Source: Atriophallophorus winterbourni (Eukaryota; Platyhelminthes; Trematoda; Plagiorchiida; Microphallidae). From it: DNA of 64,000 nt. Below are positions 36,334 through 47,090 of this stretch, piece after piece (within the stretch, counting starts at the first letter, position 1; every line of letters starts with the position of its first letter). The translations under genes were made by a program, and so were the position numbers. Location of the stretch: the NCBI GenBank assembly GCA_013407085.1, contig JACCGJ010010690.1, forward strand, positions 62,001 through 126,000, in the 5' to 3' direction. The notes beneath the pieces are model-generated. The model was not told the origin of the DNA and made no database searches. It saw only the letters and a list, made by a program, of their open reading frames with translations.

Positions 36334-39300
36334 TCTAATATAATTATTTCTATAATTCGCACTTGAATTTAATAGCTGGTTTCAAACAACTTGGTCATAG
36401 ATCTCGCCAACATCATTTCAACACAAAAACCCAGATTTGCATACATTTCTATCCACTCACCACACGACTGGTTGCGTGATGTTTGCACTCATTTGGTAGA
36501 AACAGTGCGATTTAATTTGCCATGAAACGTGGAACACAGAATTCAGAGTAAACAAGGCGTGAACATATGGGCAAACATGTATAGTATATGCTAGGTCGTT
36601 CTAACATTGAAGTTTCATTTTCAGTCAGACAATCAATTTTCGTGTACTGACGGTTGAATATCTGGGAATATAAGCTTGACCTACCATACATAACTATGAT
36701 TTTGATGAATAGAACGCTGTGCGATTTCCATTTAGCAAAATGATGTCTCTCCTGATTTCTCTCGGAATTTTCGGCTGAACCAGTTCCCGTAACCTGTTAA
36801 CCCGCAAGGCATTGGGGTCTTGTGTGAAGGTTTTAATTTCCGTCGATGGAGTGCAGTAACTAGCTCACGGGCTCCATCCACCCAGAGCAAACTGATTTCT
36901 GGCCGGCATTTACGTGATTCCGCCACTTATTCATCTGTATATTCAGTTCCATTGGGCATGTGCAAGCCATTCCTGCAAATCAGGAGCTGCATTTGGTTTA
37001 TCAGAATCTGTTTGAGACACACCATCTGGGAGCATTCGATCGATAAATTGGACTCATCGCCTCTCTCGCCCCAGCTGCGACATCCTTCTGAATTTAAGTG
37101 CGAAAGTGATATTCAATAATCAATTGGCTGTTCATGTGCGGAGATATAATATTGCTATCTTTGTGAAAGTATTTTATTGTTAAATTCTGAGCAAGTAACA
37201 GTTTTTGATGATATGGACTGCAATAGCCATGCCAAGAAAACAAATTCGTTATAAGGTATCAAATTTTCATGTGACCTCGCATCATAAGATTTAACCGTCA
37301 ACACACTCCACCGGTAGTTTATAAATGCCTTCAGTATTTTCTATCCACATTATCTATTGGCTTCGCGATATTTTGAGTATTTATTGTTACATATCTTGCG
37401 AAACGATATCGGTAAAAAGCGTAGCAAATAATCTTCTAACGCTAATAGACATCGTGTAAAATATTGAATGTTCGATTGATTATATCATTGTGCTTATAGC
37501 CCTCCTGAATTATTATGGCACAAAATTGTTGTGGAATTCCATGAGTATCCGCATCTACAATATAATTAATGTGTTGTACATTCTCAAACATCAAAGGTTC
37601 ACGCATGTGTGGTCATCATGGTAAAGCTTTTAAGCTAAAAGCTTACAACCGTGGAATGAATAATAAAATTTCAAATTTATTCTAACCTCCGATTTTTAGA
37701 TTTCATCATGTTAAGTACTTTAGAGAAAATTTTGGTTTATCCATTTCGTGGATTTTAATCAGGTCACAAGTTATGTCTGATTTGAAAAGATATTTAAGTG
37801 TCTTAAATTTCCCGACAATAACATGTTAAATCTCTGGTGATATATTTCATTGATTTGATGAAGACAAACGATGAAGTTAACAGCCATTGGCTCTTCAAAT
37901 TATCGAAACTACAGGTTAGCAAGTTTTTGTGTATATATTAATAATTAAAAGATAACCAAGGATCGAATTTTTCATACGCCGTACGTCGAGCCCCTCAGAT
38001 GACTGCAGCCGAGGACTCTTCCTAAAACGAGAATTCGAGTTGATCTTATACATATAAAGTACTAACATCTGTTTCCTACTCCCTAGATAACTTATTACAA
38101 CCTTGAACTTAGAGCAACATCCGAGGTCATGGTAGCATGTTTGAAATAACACACTCCGAACGGAACTGATGCAGACATTTTTATTCATTGCGTGTGTTTT
38201 GTTCTGAATTCCATACCAGCTAATTTGTTGAACTCCAATAGTTTAGATATATTCAAATCGAAACTTGACGTCTGTGTACGTACTATCTTGCTAACTTGCT
38301 ATATTTATATATATTGCGTAAACACAAGTACTTCGATTTGGATATGAAAGGTCTATGTGACACCGTTCTATTGATTGTCAAAAACCAGCTTTCGTTGAGC
38401 TTAAGCCGTCAACTCTATCAAGCGTCATTACTTATCCATCACAAACGCAATGTAATTCTCATGTGCCTACCTCCCTCCATGTTCATCCCAATCCTCACGT
38501 GGAATCCACCCCCAATCAAACTCGAACTGCTAGACATGTACATTGGCTCAAACGTCTTGCTGACTATGTGACCTCATGAATATTTCGAGCGCATGTTATC
38601 CTTCCTTCAAGCATAACTATCGCTCTGGCAGGGAGGTATTGTAGTGAACTACTTTCACTTTGTACCTTCGTATTTTGTACATACACCTTTTGGCCGTGTA
38701 TGCTACATTCGTATTAATGCTTGTAAAATATACTTTTTGGCGGTTAATATAATTTCGAACTGTCTGAATCTTGTCTTCGTCCGTGGTTGTGAAGTTTGTG
38801 TGCGTCGCTTTGTGCGGGAATTGTTTTAAACGGATGCCCCAACATTTTAGCGCATTCTGCACCTTGGATTCAATCTCTTGGATTTTCCTGTGTGGATTAT
38901 CTCGCTATCGTTGGACTTACTTGGATCTTTATTTGGACATTCGCTCTTTTGGTCTTTTAGTGAGTTCATTCCATTTTGTGTTGTATGTTGTGTTGTGCAG
39001 ACTTATATTTTTGGTCCACTATATTATCACGAATTAATCGTTTTTGTTCACACAAGTTCGTTCTAAATATTTTAATGGCTATTAGCTGGGCCGTCTTTTT
39101 TGACATTGTGGGTAACCGTGTAAATCACAGAGAACCCAACCTGACATTTCGCTTGGTGGCTCGTTACGACCGAATAGGCCAGAATCAAATTATTTACCAT
39201 CCTAGGAAAGTTTTTGGGTCCATCTTAGACTAAATAGTCGTACATAACAAAGTACTAACGAAGTTTATTCGTTTCCTTCTCACGGAAAATGACACGGGAA

Positions 39301-40609
39301 ACTACAGATATCGGATTAATAATACGTCGCAATTTTAGAATTTCCATGAAAAGATAGCCCTTAACGCGCTGGTTATAAAATACCACTTCGTAAGTGCTAA
39401 CTTTCTGACAAACAGAAGCTAGAAACTAAATTTCGATTCGTATGTGAATCACATTTTAACCTCATTAGTTCTAATAATTGAATTTAATATGCTTTACTAT
39501 TGGCACTAGTATAAATTGAGGTGAGCAATAACGCACACATCATAATTATATCGAACATTCAAAAATGTTAAATGATGAGTTAAAATAATTGTTGGCTAGT
39601 ATTTTGTGATATAGAATGTCAAACAAATCAGAGTAGTTTTCACGAGCTAGGTACCCTAGGGAATGTACTATTCGGAATACTACTGTGAAATGCGTTATTT
39701 GCTCGAAATAAACGCTTGCCAAGTGGGTAGGAAAACTCGAAATTATTTCTCGATGCGTTGAAGATAATTAGGGAACTTATTGTATTGTACATAGATTTTC
39801 CAACTGTCCAGAACTACTTTTTTATTCACACATCCACAAATTTATACCTTACTGAAGCAACTATTAACGCTTCCAACTGATTAGCGGCAAAAACTTGGAA
39901 ATAGTTAGTCCAGTGTAGATGCCGGTAGTATGTGCGAGAGCAAAAGGTACTCAGTTGTTCGAGATTCGTAATTTACGCATTTGATTGACAATATCATGTA
40001 TGATTGCACCAACGTTATTTTAGAGTGGTTTATACGTTGGCCCATGTTGAAACGTATTAAATGTTCGAAGACTAATTAAATCAAATAATGTTGTTTTTTG
40101 ATGAATAGAAAAATTGCGTGATTAATGTTGCGGTATACGTGCAGGGATGCTAATAGTCTTGAACTGACCCGACTTCTAGTTGGATTATTTTGTGCTCCAA
40201 TATTTTCGAATCTAACTCTCACATTTTTCATTCGATCGGTGTAATTCTTGAATCATTATTTATTATCAAAATGATTTTAGAGTTTCCGTTATTTGTGCAC
40301 CAATAGAGGATAATTTATTTTTCATTCGTTTAATCGAATCGTATTTGTGCTTCTGCTACGAGATAAACCACTGGCTGGAATTATTCAGAGAAATATTTAA
40401 CGTGCGATCAACTTGATGTTACCATTCACAACGTGATACTGTATATCAACTGCTGAATCGGGCAACGAAATATCCCTAGAGCTCGTCATTTCACGTTGAT
40501 TCCACACGATTCCATACGAACTAGCACCAGACGTATGAATTTTACTTTGCCTAAATTTGTTTTTTGGCTATCCCCGCATAATAAAATAATCTATTAATGC
40601 ACTTTTTGC
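36334..40609. other. Long stretch without recognised gene
   Basis: 4.3 kb of AT-rich DNA. The most GC-rich part, 36730-37120, has overlapping frames on both strands (for example GLTGYGNWFSRKFREKSGE on -) that look more like an old repeat than a gene. T-rich frames at 38644-39233 are low complexity. Nothing supported. Confidence 0.5.
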
Positions 40610-40830
40610 TCATATTTATTTACAGACAAAACCCGTTTTCTGGCGTTTTGCCGTCATTCATTGGAAACAATTGGGTCAGGTTTATTTAGCAATGAAATAG
40701 TGGTTAAGTAGTAAAATTAGTTATAGTTGAAAACCACTGTTAAATACGGTTAACACAAAGAATTACGGTGTTCATATGCAGAATCACAAGGTGATTTCAT
40801 GTTGAGCATTCGAAACTCTATTGAGTAACT
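40610..40830 (-). repeat. Decayed hammerhead repeat (subfamily A-like)
   Basis: Reverse-strand landmarks in order: ACCCGTTTTCTGGCG, TTTTGCCGTCATTCA, then GAAAACCACTG, and CAGAATCACAAGGTGATTTC. Core positions are mutated. Confidence 0.5.
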
Positions 40831-41285
40831 ATGGTTTTTCAATCATTGTATATATTATTTTATTTATCGTAAATGTTTCGCCATTGTTTGTTTATAATTC
40901 ATACATGTAAATATGTGCACAATTTGAATATATTATGCACGCCGATCATGTGTTCTGTTTCGGGATACGTCTATCGTGTGTGATTGTTTTCGGTTTGTAT
41001 GTCGTGTTAGGTTAAGAAGTGAGTTCCGCTTTATTGAGTACAATAATCAGAAGGCGTACACTCTAAATTGTGAAATCTCCGTTGTATCAATTGATACAAA
41101 TCGGTGAGCTCGGAACATTTTCATTTTTGAAATTTTCGTTCGTACCATAGACTCTGAATTATTTTGATTTTGCTGCCATATATATATTTCATTTACTAAA
41201 TTGATCATGCGCCAGCATTTTAAAATACACCATCTGACGATATTTCTACGGTAGCTGTGGTGCAATTCAACCTTCCCTTTTTTGT

Positions 41286-41982
41286 ATGAACGACCCCCAC
41301 CTCTGGTTCGCCCAAATTGAAGCATTGTTTGAGTCTCACAGCGTGAAAACTCAACGAACTCAATATAACCATGTAGCTGGTATGTTACCACCGTCAACCG
41401 CAACAGAATTTACTGATTTAAAATACATCTGCCCTCCTGATAATCTGTACGATGCATTTAAACATGTTATTATTTCACGTACTTCATTCACTGAAGAGCA
41501 AAACCTGCGGAAGATTTTGTCCAATGTAGAAATGTGGCGATCACACACCGTCACACACCTACGATACATGTTTCAGTCACAAGGAGACACGCCGTGTAGA
41601 TGACAAAAATCATCATCAAATTATGTCAGCAGAGACTGACTGCAGAACTCCGCAAATTTTTAACCATAATGGACAAGAACACCAGTCTTCAAAACTTATC
41701 TCGCATCGCAGACGAACTACATGACATATCTCACAATGCTACACTATCTCACGTAAAACATACGACTATCGATGATCCTAGCACAACGATGCATCGAGAT
41801 TTCGAAAAGTTAAAATCGATGTTCCATAAATTATCCCTGCAAGTAAAGAACGCCGCGCAATCTGGTACTAATTCTCGTAATCATCAACCACATACACGAT
41901 ACACATGGCATGCAAACATGCCAGTAGACACATTAAAATCATCCAATACCACTACAAAGATTTTCACGGGCACGTATTTAAG
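41286..41982 (+). pseudogene. Ty3/Gypsy-like gag remnant, cut by a Penelope-like insertion
   Basis: From ATG 41286 the product begins NDPHLWFAQIEALFESHSV, followed by the capsid motifs YNHVAGMLPPSTATEFTDL and FTEEQNLRKIL. These are typical of flatworm Ty3/Gypsy gag (LWF.Q.EA.F, then a second helix block). A frameshift near 41600 moves to a frame with LCQQRLTAELRKF and LSRIADELHDIS. Frame 2 runs into the inserted element at 41983. No pol, LTR or zinc knuckle with intact cysteines was found downstream of the insertion, where a stop soon follows. The element is dead. Confidence 0.7.
41972..41982. repeat. Target-site duplication of Penelope-like insertion, left
   Basis: ACGTATTTAAG, identical at 43465-43475. 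Confidence 0.82.
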
Positions 41983-42044
41983 AAATATTTGTAGCTCGGG
42001 TCGTTGTTGTAGCGTACTTAAATTTGTTCTCCGAGCTTGTTGAT

Positions 42045-42101
42045 TTTGCATCGGACGTTTCGTTGCCAGACTAGGCAACATCTTCAGCGATTGTTGGCAA
42101 A
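42045..42101 (-). ncRNA. Type-I hammerhead ribozyme in left Penelope arm
   Basis: The reverse complement of the right-arm ribozyme, with an identical core: CTGAAGA, stem II GTTGCC/GGCAAC, GAAAC, GTC. It lies downstream of the GIY-YIG frame, in the repeated terminal region where Penelope elements are known to carry hammerheads. Confidence 0.87.
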
Positions 42102-42160
42102 TTGACTGGTCGAAGTGGCACTGACGATGGTATTTGGCCAGCCGACCACTGGTCAAGTGA

Positions 42161-42814
42161 TCACATGCGATTGATTGATTGATTGGCTGCCTTTACCGTT
42201 CTTCGTCTCAGTCGCATCCGTGCGTAGATGTCGTCCAAGCTCACGTGTTTGTTGATCGATCGTTCACCGGAGTGCCAGGCTTCGATGAACTCTCGTGCTG
42301 CTTTGTTATTAGCTCGGTCCAAGATGTGGCAGTTATGCCAGTCCATCTCGTGATCTTCGTTGTCGACGTGCGTTGATATGAGAGACTTGATGTCGTGACG
42401 TCGTACGGCCAGTTGATGCTCATGGATTCGAGTTTTTAGTTTTCGACCGGTTTGCCCGATGTAGTGTTTGTCACAGTGCGTGCACTGTATTTTGTACACT
42501 ATGTTTGCGTTTTCATCTTTGGGTATTGCATCTTTCACTTTTGTGAGCACGTTACGTAGGGTTGCTGTTGGTTTGTGGGCGATAAAAATACCGTGAGGTC
42601 GTAGGAGTCTTGATGTCATTTCAGAGATGTCTTTGACGTATGGTAACGCCGCCCGTTGCATAACATCAGTCTGATCTAGCCTAGGGCGTGTCGTTAGGCA
42701 TCTACGGATAAAGTTCTCCGGGTAAGCGTTCTTCTGGAATAGCTTGTATAAATATTGTTTTTCCTCTTTTTGCAGTGTGAGCGTGCTGCAGTGTGTTCTG
42801 GCGCGTTGAAACAA
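42161..42814 (-). pseudogene. Penelope-like polyprotein fragment, RT end + GIY-YIG endonuclease
   Basis: 217 codons are open on the - strand. The RT tail has ARTHCSTLTLQKEEKQYLYK and YPENFIRRCL. The linker PYVKDISEMTSRLLRPHGI and the GIY-YIG domain follow: VYKIQCTHCDKHYIGQTGRK (HYIGQTGR motif), TRIHEHQLAVRRHD, and HILDRANNKAAREFIEAWHS with the conserved Glu. Upstream, VYRKPSHTDQ can be read in another frame up to about 42908, so a frameshift separates it. Catalytic RT motifs are absent because of 5' truncation. Confidence 0.88.
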
Positions 42815-42920
42815 AGTCCGAACACAGCTTTTCTTTTGTGCTGGGTGGTTACTTTGAAGTTCGAGATTTGGTCGGTGTGGCTCGGCTTTCTATAGACATT
42901 GGTCTGTAGTTCGCCGTAAC

Positions 42921-43322
42921 GTGCTCACAAAAGTGAAAGATGCAATACCAAAAGATGAAAACGCAAACGTAGTGTACAAAATACAGTGCACGCACTGTGA
43001 CAAACACTACATCGGGCAAACCGGTCGAAAACTAAAAACTCGAATCCATGAGCATCAACTGGCCGTACGACGTCACGACACCAAGTCTCTCATCTCAACG
43101 CACGTCGACAACGAAGATCACGAGATGGACTGGCATAACTGCCACATCTTGGGCCGAGCTAATAACAAAGCAGCACGAGAGTTCATCGAAGCCTGGCACT
43201 CCGGTGAACGATCGATCAACGAACACGTGAGCTTGGACGACATCTACGCACGGATGCGACTGAGACGAAGAACCGAAAAGGCAGCCAATCAATCAATCAA
43301 TCAATCGCATGTGATCACGTGA
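42921..43322 (+). pseudogene. Penelope-like GIY-YIG endonuclease, right copy
   Basis: 133 codons from the linker start (LTKVKDAIPKDENANVVYKI) through HYIGQTGRKLKTRIHEHQLA to the end. Differs from the left copy at only a few residues (NVVYK vs NIVYK, ILGRANN vs ILDRANN). No RT part, so it cannot be a complete protein on its own. Confidence 0.87.
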
Positions 43323-43373
43323 CCAGTGGTCGGCTGGCCAAATACCATCGTCAGTGCCACTTCGAGCAGTCAA

Positions 43374-43430
43374 TTTGCCAACAATCGCTGAAGATGTTGC
43401 CTAGTCTGGCAACGAAACGTCCGATGCAAA
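43374..43430 (+). ncRNA. Type-I hammerhead ribozyme in right Penelope arm
   Basis: Stem I outer TTTGC (43374-43378) pairs with GCAAA (43426-43430); inner TCG pairs with CGA (43422-43424) across an internal loop. The core is CTGAAGA (43388-43394), stem II GTTGCC/GGCAAC with loop TAGTCT, and GAAAC (43414-43418). The minimal stem III ACGT ends in GTC, and cleavage is expected after C43421. One extra nucleotide (T43395) sits between the first core box and stem II. Confidence 0.88.
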
Positions 43431-43464
43431 ATCAACAAGCTCGGAGAACAAATTTAAGTACGCT

Positions 43465-43475
43465 ACGTATTTAAG
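43465..43475. repeat. Target-site duplication of Penelope-like insertion, right
   Basis: ACGTATTTAAG, identical to 41972-41982. Confidence 0.82.
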
Positions 43476-44129
43476 GACTGTTGTGAATCTATGATAAAAA
43501 GCCTATTTCTAGCAAGTGTCTTAGAGGGCTTCTGCGCATAAACGTTGACCAATCTCAGAATGACTAATGTGGCATTTGCCCTTTGAAATTGACGGCGTAG
43601 TCGAGTTTAAGAAAAAGCATTCTTGATCACAGATGAAACCTGAATAATTTTCCGAAAATCTTCACAGTGTGAATCTGTATTCGGTCCTACGCCTAATCAT
43701 CGGGAAACTTCAGGTCGATCGGAAAAACAATTTTATTTAAAAATAATAAGGTTTCAATTCGAGTAATAAACATTTTCGGTTGAAAATTTCATTCGAAATC
43801 ATTTGTGAAATGGAGTTCATACCTGAAAAATATGTATGCTATTTTTAAATTGATTCTAGATTTTTTAAAATGTGTATTGCCTTGGGGAAAATTTTTTAAT
43901 TGGGCAATTTTAAATTTTTACCGCTCTTCTCCACCTTACTTTACTTTTAATTGAGTATATTAACGGCTTCTTAACAAGAACGGATTCGTCCTTTTTAATG
44001 AGACAGACTCAACCTGAAGTGAGAGCATGATGCGATTGAGGTTTATTCTCCGGAAAATAAAAATGCCAATGAACAGCAAAAAAATCAGTTTTCTTCCATT
44101 TATCTGTAAATTTAGCAACAAATAGTAAT
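43476..44129. other. No gene recognised
   Basis: May include the remainder of the interrupted gag element. The frame stops within a few codons and nothing else was recognised. Confidence 0.45.
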
Positions 44130-44558
44130 GTGTTGCTCACAACCCCATTCGTTACACACCACTATCGGTTTCTGGCTGTATGCCGTCGTCAGGTGGAGAC
44201 AGTAAGATCAGGTTCAATGATCCTTGAAAAAAAGGATTAATGGTCAACAAGGTTATACTTTTATGCCAAATGTTTTATAGGGTTCGTACGACGAACCACG
44301 ATGTTCAGACACAGAATCACAAAGTGATTCCTGGTCAAGCACTCGTGGCGCTTATGGATGACCAAAGTAATGTGTTGCTCACATACACATCCCTAAAACA
44401 CCACTACCGGTTTCTTGGCTGTTTGCCGTCGTCAGGTGCAAACAGTAGATCAGGATCAGTGAGCTTTGAAACAGTGGATTAATAGTAAACGAGGTTATAT
44501 TTGTATGCCAAATGTTATATAGGGTTCGTACAACGAAACACGATGTTCAGACATAACA
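44130..44558 (-). repeat. Hammerhead repeat array A, two units in reverse orientation
   Basis: Two units about 243 bp apart, judged from TCGTCAG (complement of CTGACGA) at 44186-44192 and 44429-44435. They carry GGGTTCGT.CGACGAACC, AGAATCACAAAGTGATTC and GACCAAAGTAATGTGTTGCT. The unit at 44429 keeps ACCGGT; the unit at 44168 reads ACCGAT. Confidence 0.85.
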
Positions 44559-44653
44559 ACGTGGTACGTTGTACGAGCCCTAAATAACATTTGGCATATA
44601 AGTATAACCTTGTTTACCATTAATCCACTGTTTCAAAGCTCACTGAACCTGAT

Positions 44654-44709
44654 CTTGCTGTCTTCACCTGACGACGGCAAACAGCCAGAAACCGGTAGTG
44701 GTGTGTAAG
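44654..44709 (+). ncRNA. Hammerhead ribozyme, subfamily A, best preserved unit
   Basis: Outer stem I CTTGC (44654-44658) pairs with GTAAG (44705-44709, one G-U); inner stem TCAC pairs with GTGG (one G-U). The core is CTGACGA (44668-44674) and GAAAC (44688-44692). Stem II GGC/GCC is flanked by an unusual C-A opposition next to the core. The minimal stem III is ACCGGT, with cleavage expected after A44697 (GTA). The C-A opposition could reduce activity. Confidence 0.72.
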
Positions 44710-44895
44710 GGATGGGAATGTGAGCAGCACATTACTTTGGTCATCCATAAGCGCCTCGAGTGCTTGACCGAGAATCACTTTTTTATTCTGTGTCTGAACA
44801 TCGTGGTTCGTTGTACAAACCCTATATAACATTTGGCATACAAGTATAACCTTGTTTACCATTAATCCACTGTTTCAAGGCTCACTGAACCTGAT

Positions 44896-44951
44896 CTTAC
44901 TGTCTCCATCTGACGACGGCAAACAGCCAGAAACCGGTAGTTGTGTGTTAG
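44896..44951 (+). ncRNA. Hammerhead ribozyme, subfamily A, unit 2
   Basis: CTGACGA at 44910-44916, stem II GGC/GCC, GAAAC at 44930-44934, ACCGGTA. Inner stem I is weakened by substitutions (CCAT opposite GTTG). Probably impaired. Confidence 0.6.
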
Positions 44952-45142
44952 GGATGGGGATGTGAGCAACACATTACTTTGGTCATCCATAATTGCCTCG
45001 AGTGCTTGACCAAGAATCACTTAATGATTCTGTGTCTGAACATCGTGGTTCGTTGTACAAACCCCTATAAAACAATTGGCATACAAGTATAACCTTGTTT
45101 ACCATCAATCCACTGTTTCAAAGCTCACTGAACCTCATCTTA

Positions 45143-46800
45143 GAAAGAAATAAAAATGGCTTTATTCGAGTACACGAATTTTCAGCGATACAATTAATTC
45201 GACCACACGTAATAAAATGTACATTTAAAAAAATACATGTCAAATAAAGAGGATCCCACTTCAGTTATTATACTGTCAGTTTCTTCCTCAAATCGAGATT
45301 AACTTTTGTATGATCAACCAAATATCTAGCCAGGTAAGGAATAAAAGAATTTTTGAATTTCTCAGTTCTTGTATACGGGACGATATGTTGACTACGCGTG
45401 GCTGGGAACGATCTGCAAGCCATGAGGACCTCATGCAGTGGGTGTGCATTATCAGACGATATGACTCTGACCAATCTGTCACATTCACGAAAGTGTCGTT
45501 CGACGATCATATCACGAATTAACTCGGTGGAGGAAGAGCTCAATCTTGAAATTAATTTGATTCCTCTTCTGATCATCAAAAAATCCTTTTCAAAAAGACC
45601 AGGAAAAATTATAGGGGATGCGTAGATTAAAATGGGAACAATGCAAGAAAAAACAAAACATCTAACTACATCAGGAGGAACAGCTAAAGAACGAAGACGT
45701 AAGGTGTAAAATGATAACCTTCTAACCTTCAAGTACTGTGCAGTCACATGATCGGTCCATTTGAGACTGTGATAAAATGACGCCAAGATACTTGAAACAT
45801 GCGCTTCTGCTGAAGTTCGAGCCATTGAAGGATATCGTGGGAATTCCTTGAAGCAGAGTTTCACGACGCTGACCAGCTAAGTTTGAAAATATTACCTCTT
45901 TGCATTTTTGAGGGTTTAACGATAAGCCGAGCGAGGATGACCACTGACCAATGTCATTGATAATAAATTCAGATGTGGGAGAGTCAGCACGTCTATGGTG
46001 GTCAAAAACAACAGCAATGTCATCAGCATATTTTAGAATAAGAGTGGAATGAAAGCAAGGAAGATCAAGAAATGTAGATAGAAAATGAGAAGGGAGAAAG
46101 TATTGCGCCTTGTAGAACACCGCAAGAAATCGTTACAGAATTGGACACTTTACCATTCACGGCAGTATACTGCACGCGGTCCTTAAAATAGGACGCTATC
46201 CAGTGAACTAGGTTCAGGGGTACACCACAATCATGAAGTTTTTGAGCAAAGAACTTCTGATAACACTGTTGAAAGCGTTGGTGTAATCAAGAAAACAAAC
46301 CTGTACCGCTTTCGATTTTGAATCTAATGACCGGGATACATGGTCAGTTAGCAACGCGAGTGCGTCTACTGTCGGACGATTTTTGCGGTACGCGAACTGA
46401 TTCGAATCTTCTACCTGGCAACTCGAAACAAGTCGTCGTAGCACTATACTTTCCAGTACTTTGAGTAGCTGCGACGTACACGCAATGGGGCGGTACTTCC
46501 CAGGATCATTTTTGGGGATTGGTGTAATACGTACCGGCTTCCAACTGTCAGGAAAAATACTTTTCTCAATGCATCTGTTGAAGATAGAAGAGATCGGCGA
46601 AGAAAGTTCACGTGCGCATTCTTTCAGCAAAAGAGGAAAAAGATTATCGGGGCCTGCAGCCTTTGAGCGGGATACAGCGGAAAGTGACTGCATAACTTCC
46701 ACTGAGCTTGTAAATGTTGGAGTTGAGAAAGAGGATGGGGGTAAAACAAAATCAGGGATTCCTTCGGTTCCATCTGAAGAAGATAAAAAAGATTCATTTA
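45143..46800 (-). mobile_element. 5'-truncated LINE (CR1/Jockey type) inserted in hammerhead array A
   Basis: Read on the - strand from 46800: SAVSRSKAAGPDNLFPLLLK, DSWKPVRITPIPKNDPGKYR, NQFAYRKNRPTVDALALLTD, VCFLDYTNAFNSVIRSSLL, then after a frameshift GVPLNLVHWIASYFKDRVQY, after another ILKYADDIAVVFDHHRR with the intact YADD catalytic motif, and a long C-terminal frame (45864-45268). No endonuclease is present, so it is 5' truncated. The 3' end at 45143 is a short A/T-rich tail (complement of GAAAGAAATAAAAATGG). The array sequence resumes exactly at CTGTCTCCATCTGACGACGG, so it split a repeat unit. It looks younger than the minus-strand CR1-like remnants. Confidence 0.85.
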
Positions 46801-47043
46801 TTTACTGTCTCCATCTGACGACGGCAAAAGCCAGAAACCGGTAGTTGTGTGTTAGGAAGGGAATGTGAGCAACACATTACTGTGGTTATCCATAAGCGCC
46901 TCTGGTGCTTGACCAAGAATCACTTTATGATTCTGTGTCTGAACATCGTGGTTCGTTGTACGAACCGTATATAACATTTGGCATACAAGTATAACCTTGT
47001 TTACCATTAATCCACTGTTTTAAGGCTCACTTAACCTGATCTT

Positions 47044-47090
47044 ACTTTCTCCACCTGACGACGGCAGACAGCCAGAAACCGGTATTGGTG
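47044..47090 (+). ncRNA. Hammerhead ribozyme, subfamily A, last full unit
   Basis: CTGACGA at 47055-47061, GAAAC and ACCGGTA are present. The base after the expected cleavage site is T, breaking the first pair of stem I; the outer stem CTTAC/GTAAG is kept. Confidence 0.58.

Larger units (their letters stand above)
41983..43464. mobile_element. Penelope-like element, two truncated copies head to head
   Basis: The left copy (-) runs from about 42908 down to 41983, the right copy (+) from about 42915 to 43464. The shared arms (about 545 bp, 42011-42554 and 42915-43464) are nearly identical; only a few single differences and one extra AATC unit in the right arm were noticed. Each arm carries a GIY-YIG endonuclease and a hammerhead ribozyme. 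The left copy also keeps a bit of RT. An 11-bp target-site duplication flanks the pair, so it entered as one insertion. Inverted truncated copies are a known habit of Penelope elements. Confidence 0.87.

Noticed and set aside
36732..37119. Overlapping frames on both strands with higher GC
   Set aside because: No conserved domain, no splice structure; more likely an old repeat.
38644..39233. Several long T-rich frames, membrane-protein-like by composition
   Set aside because: Hydrophobicity is explained by T-rich codons; overlapping frames are equally open and no family motif appears.
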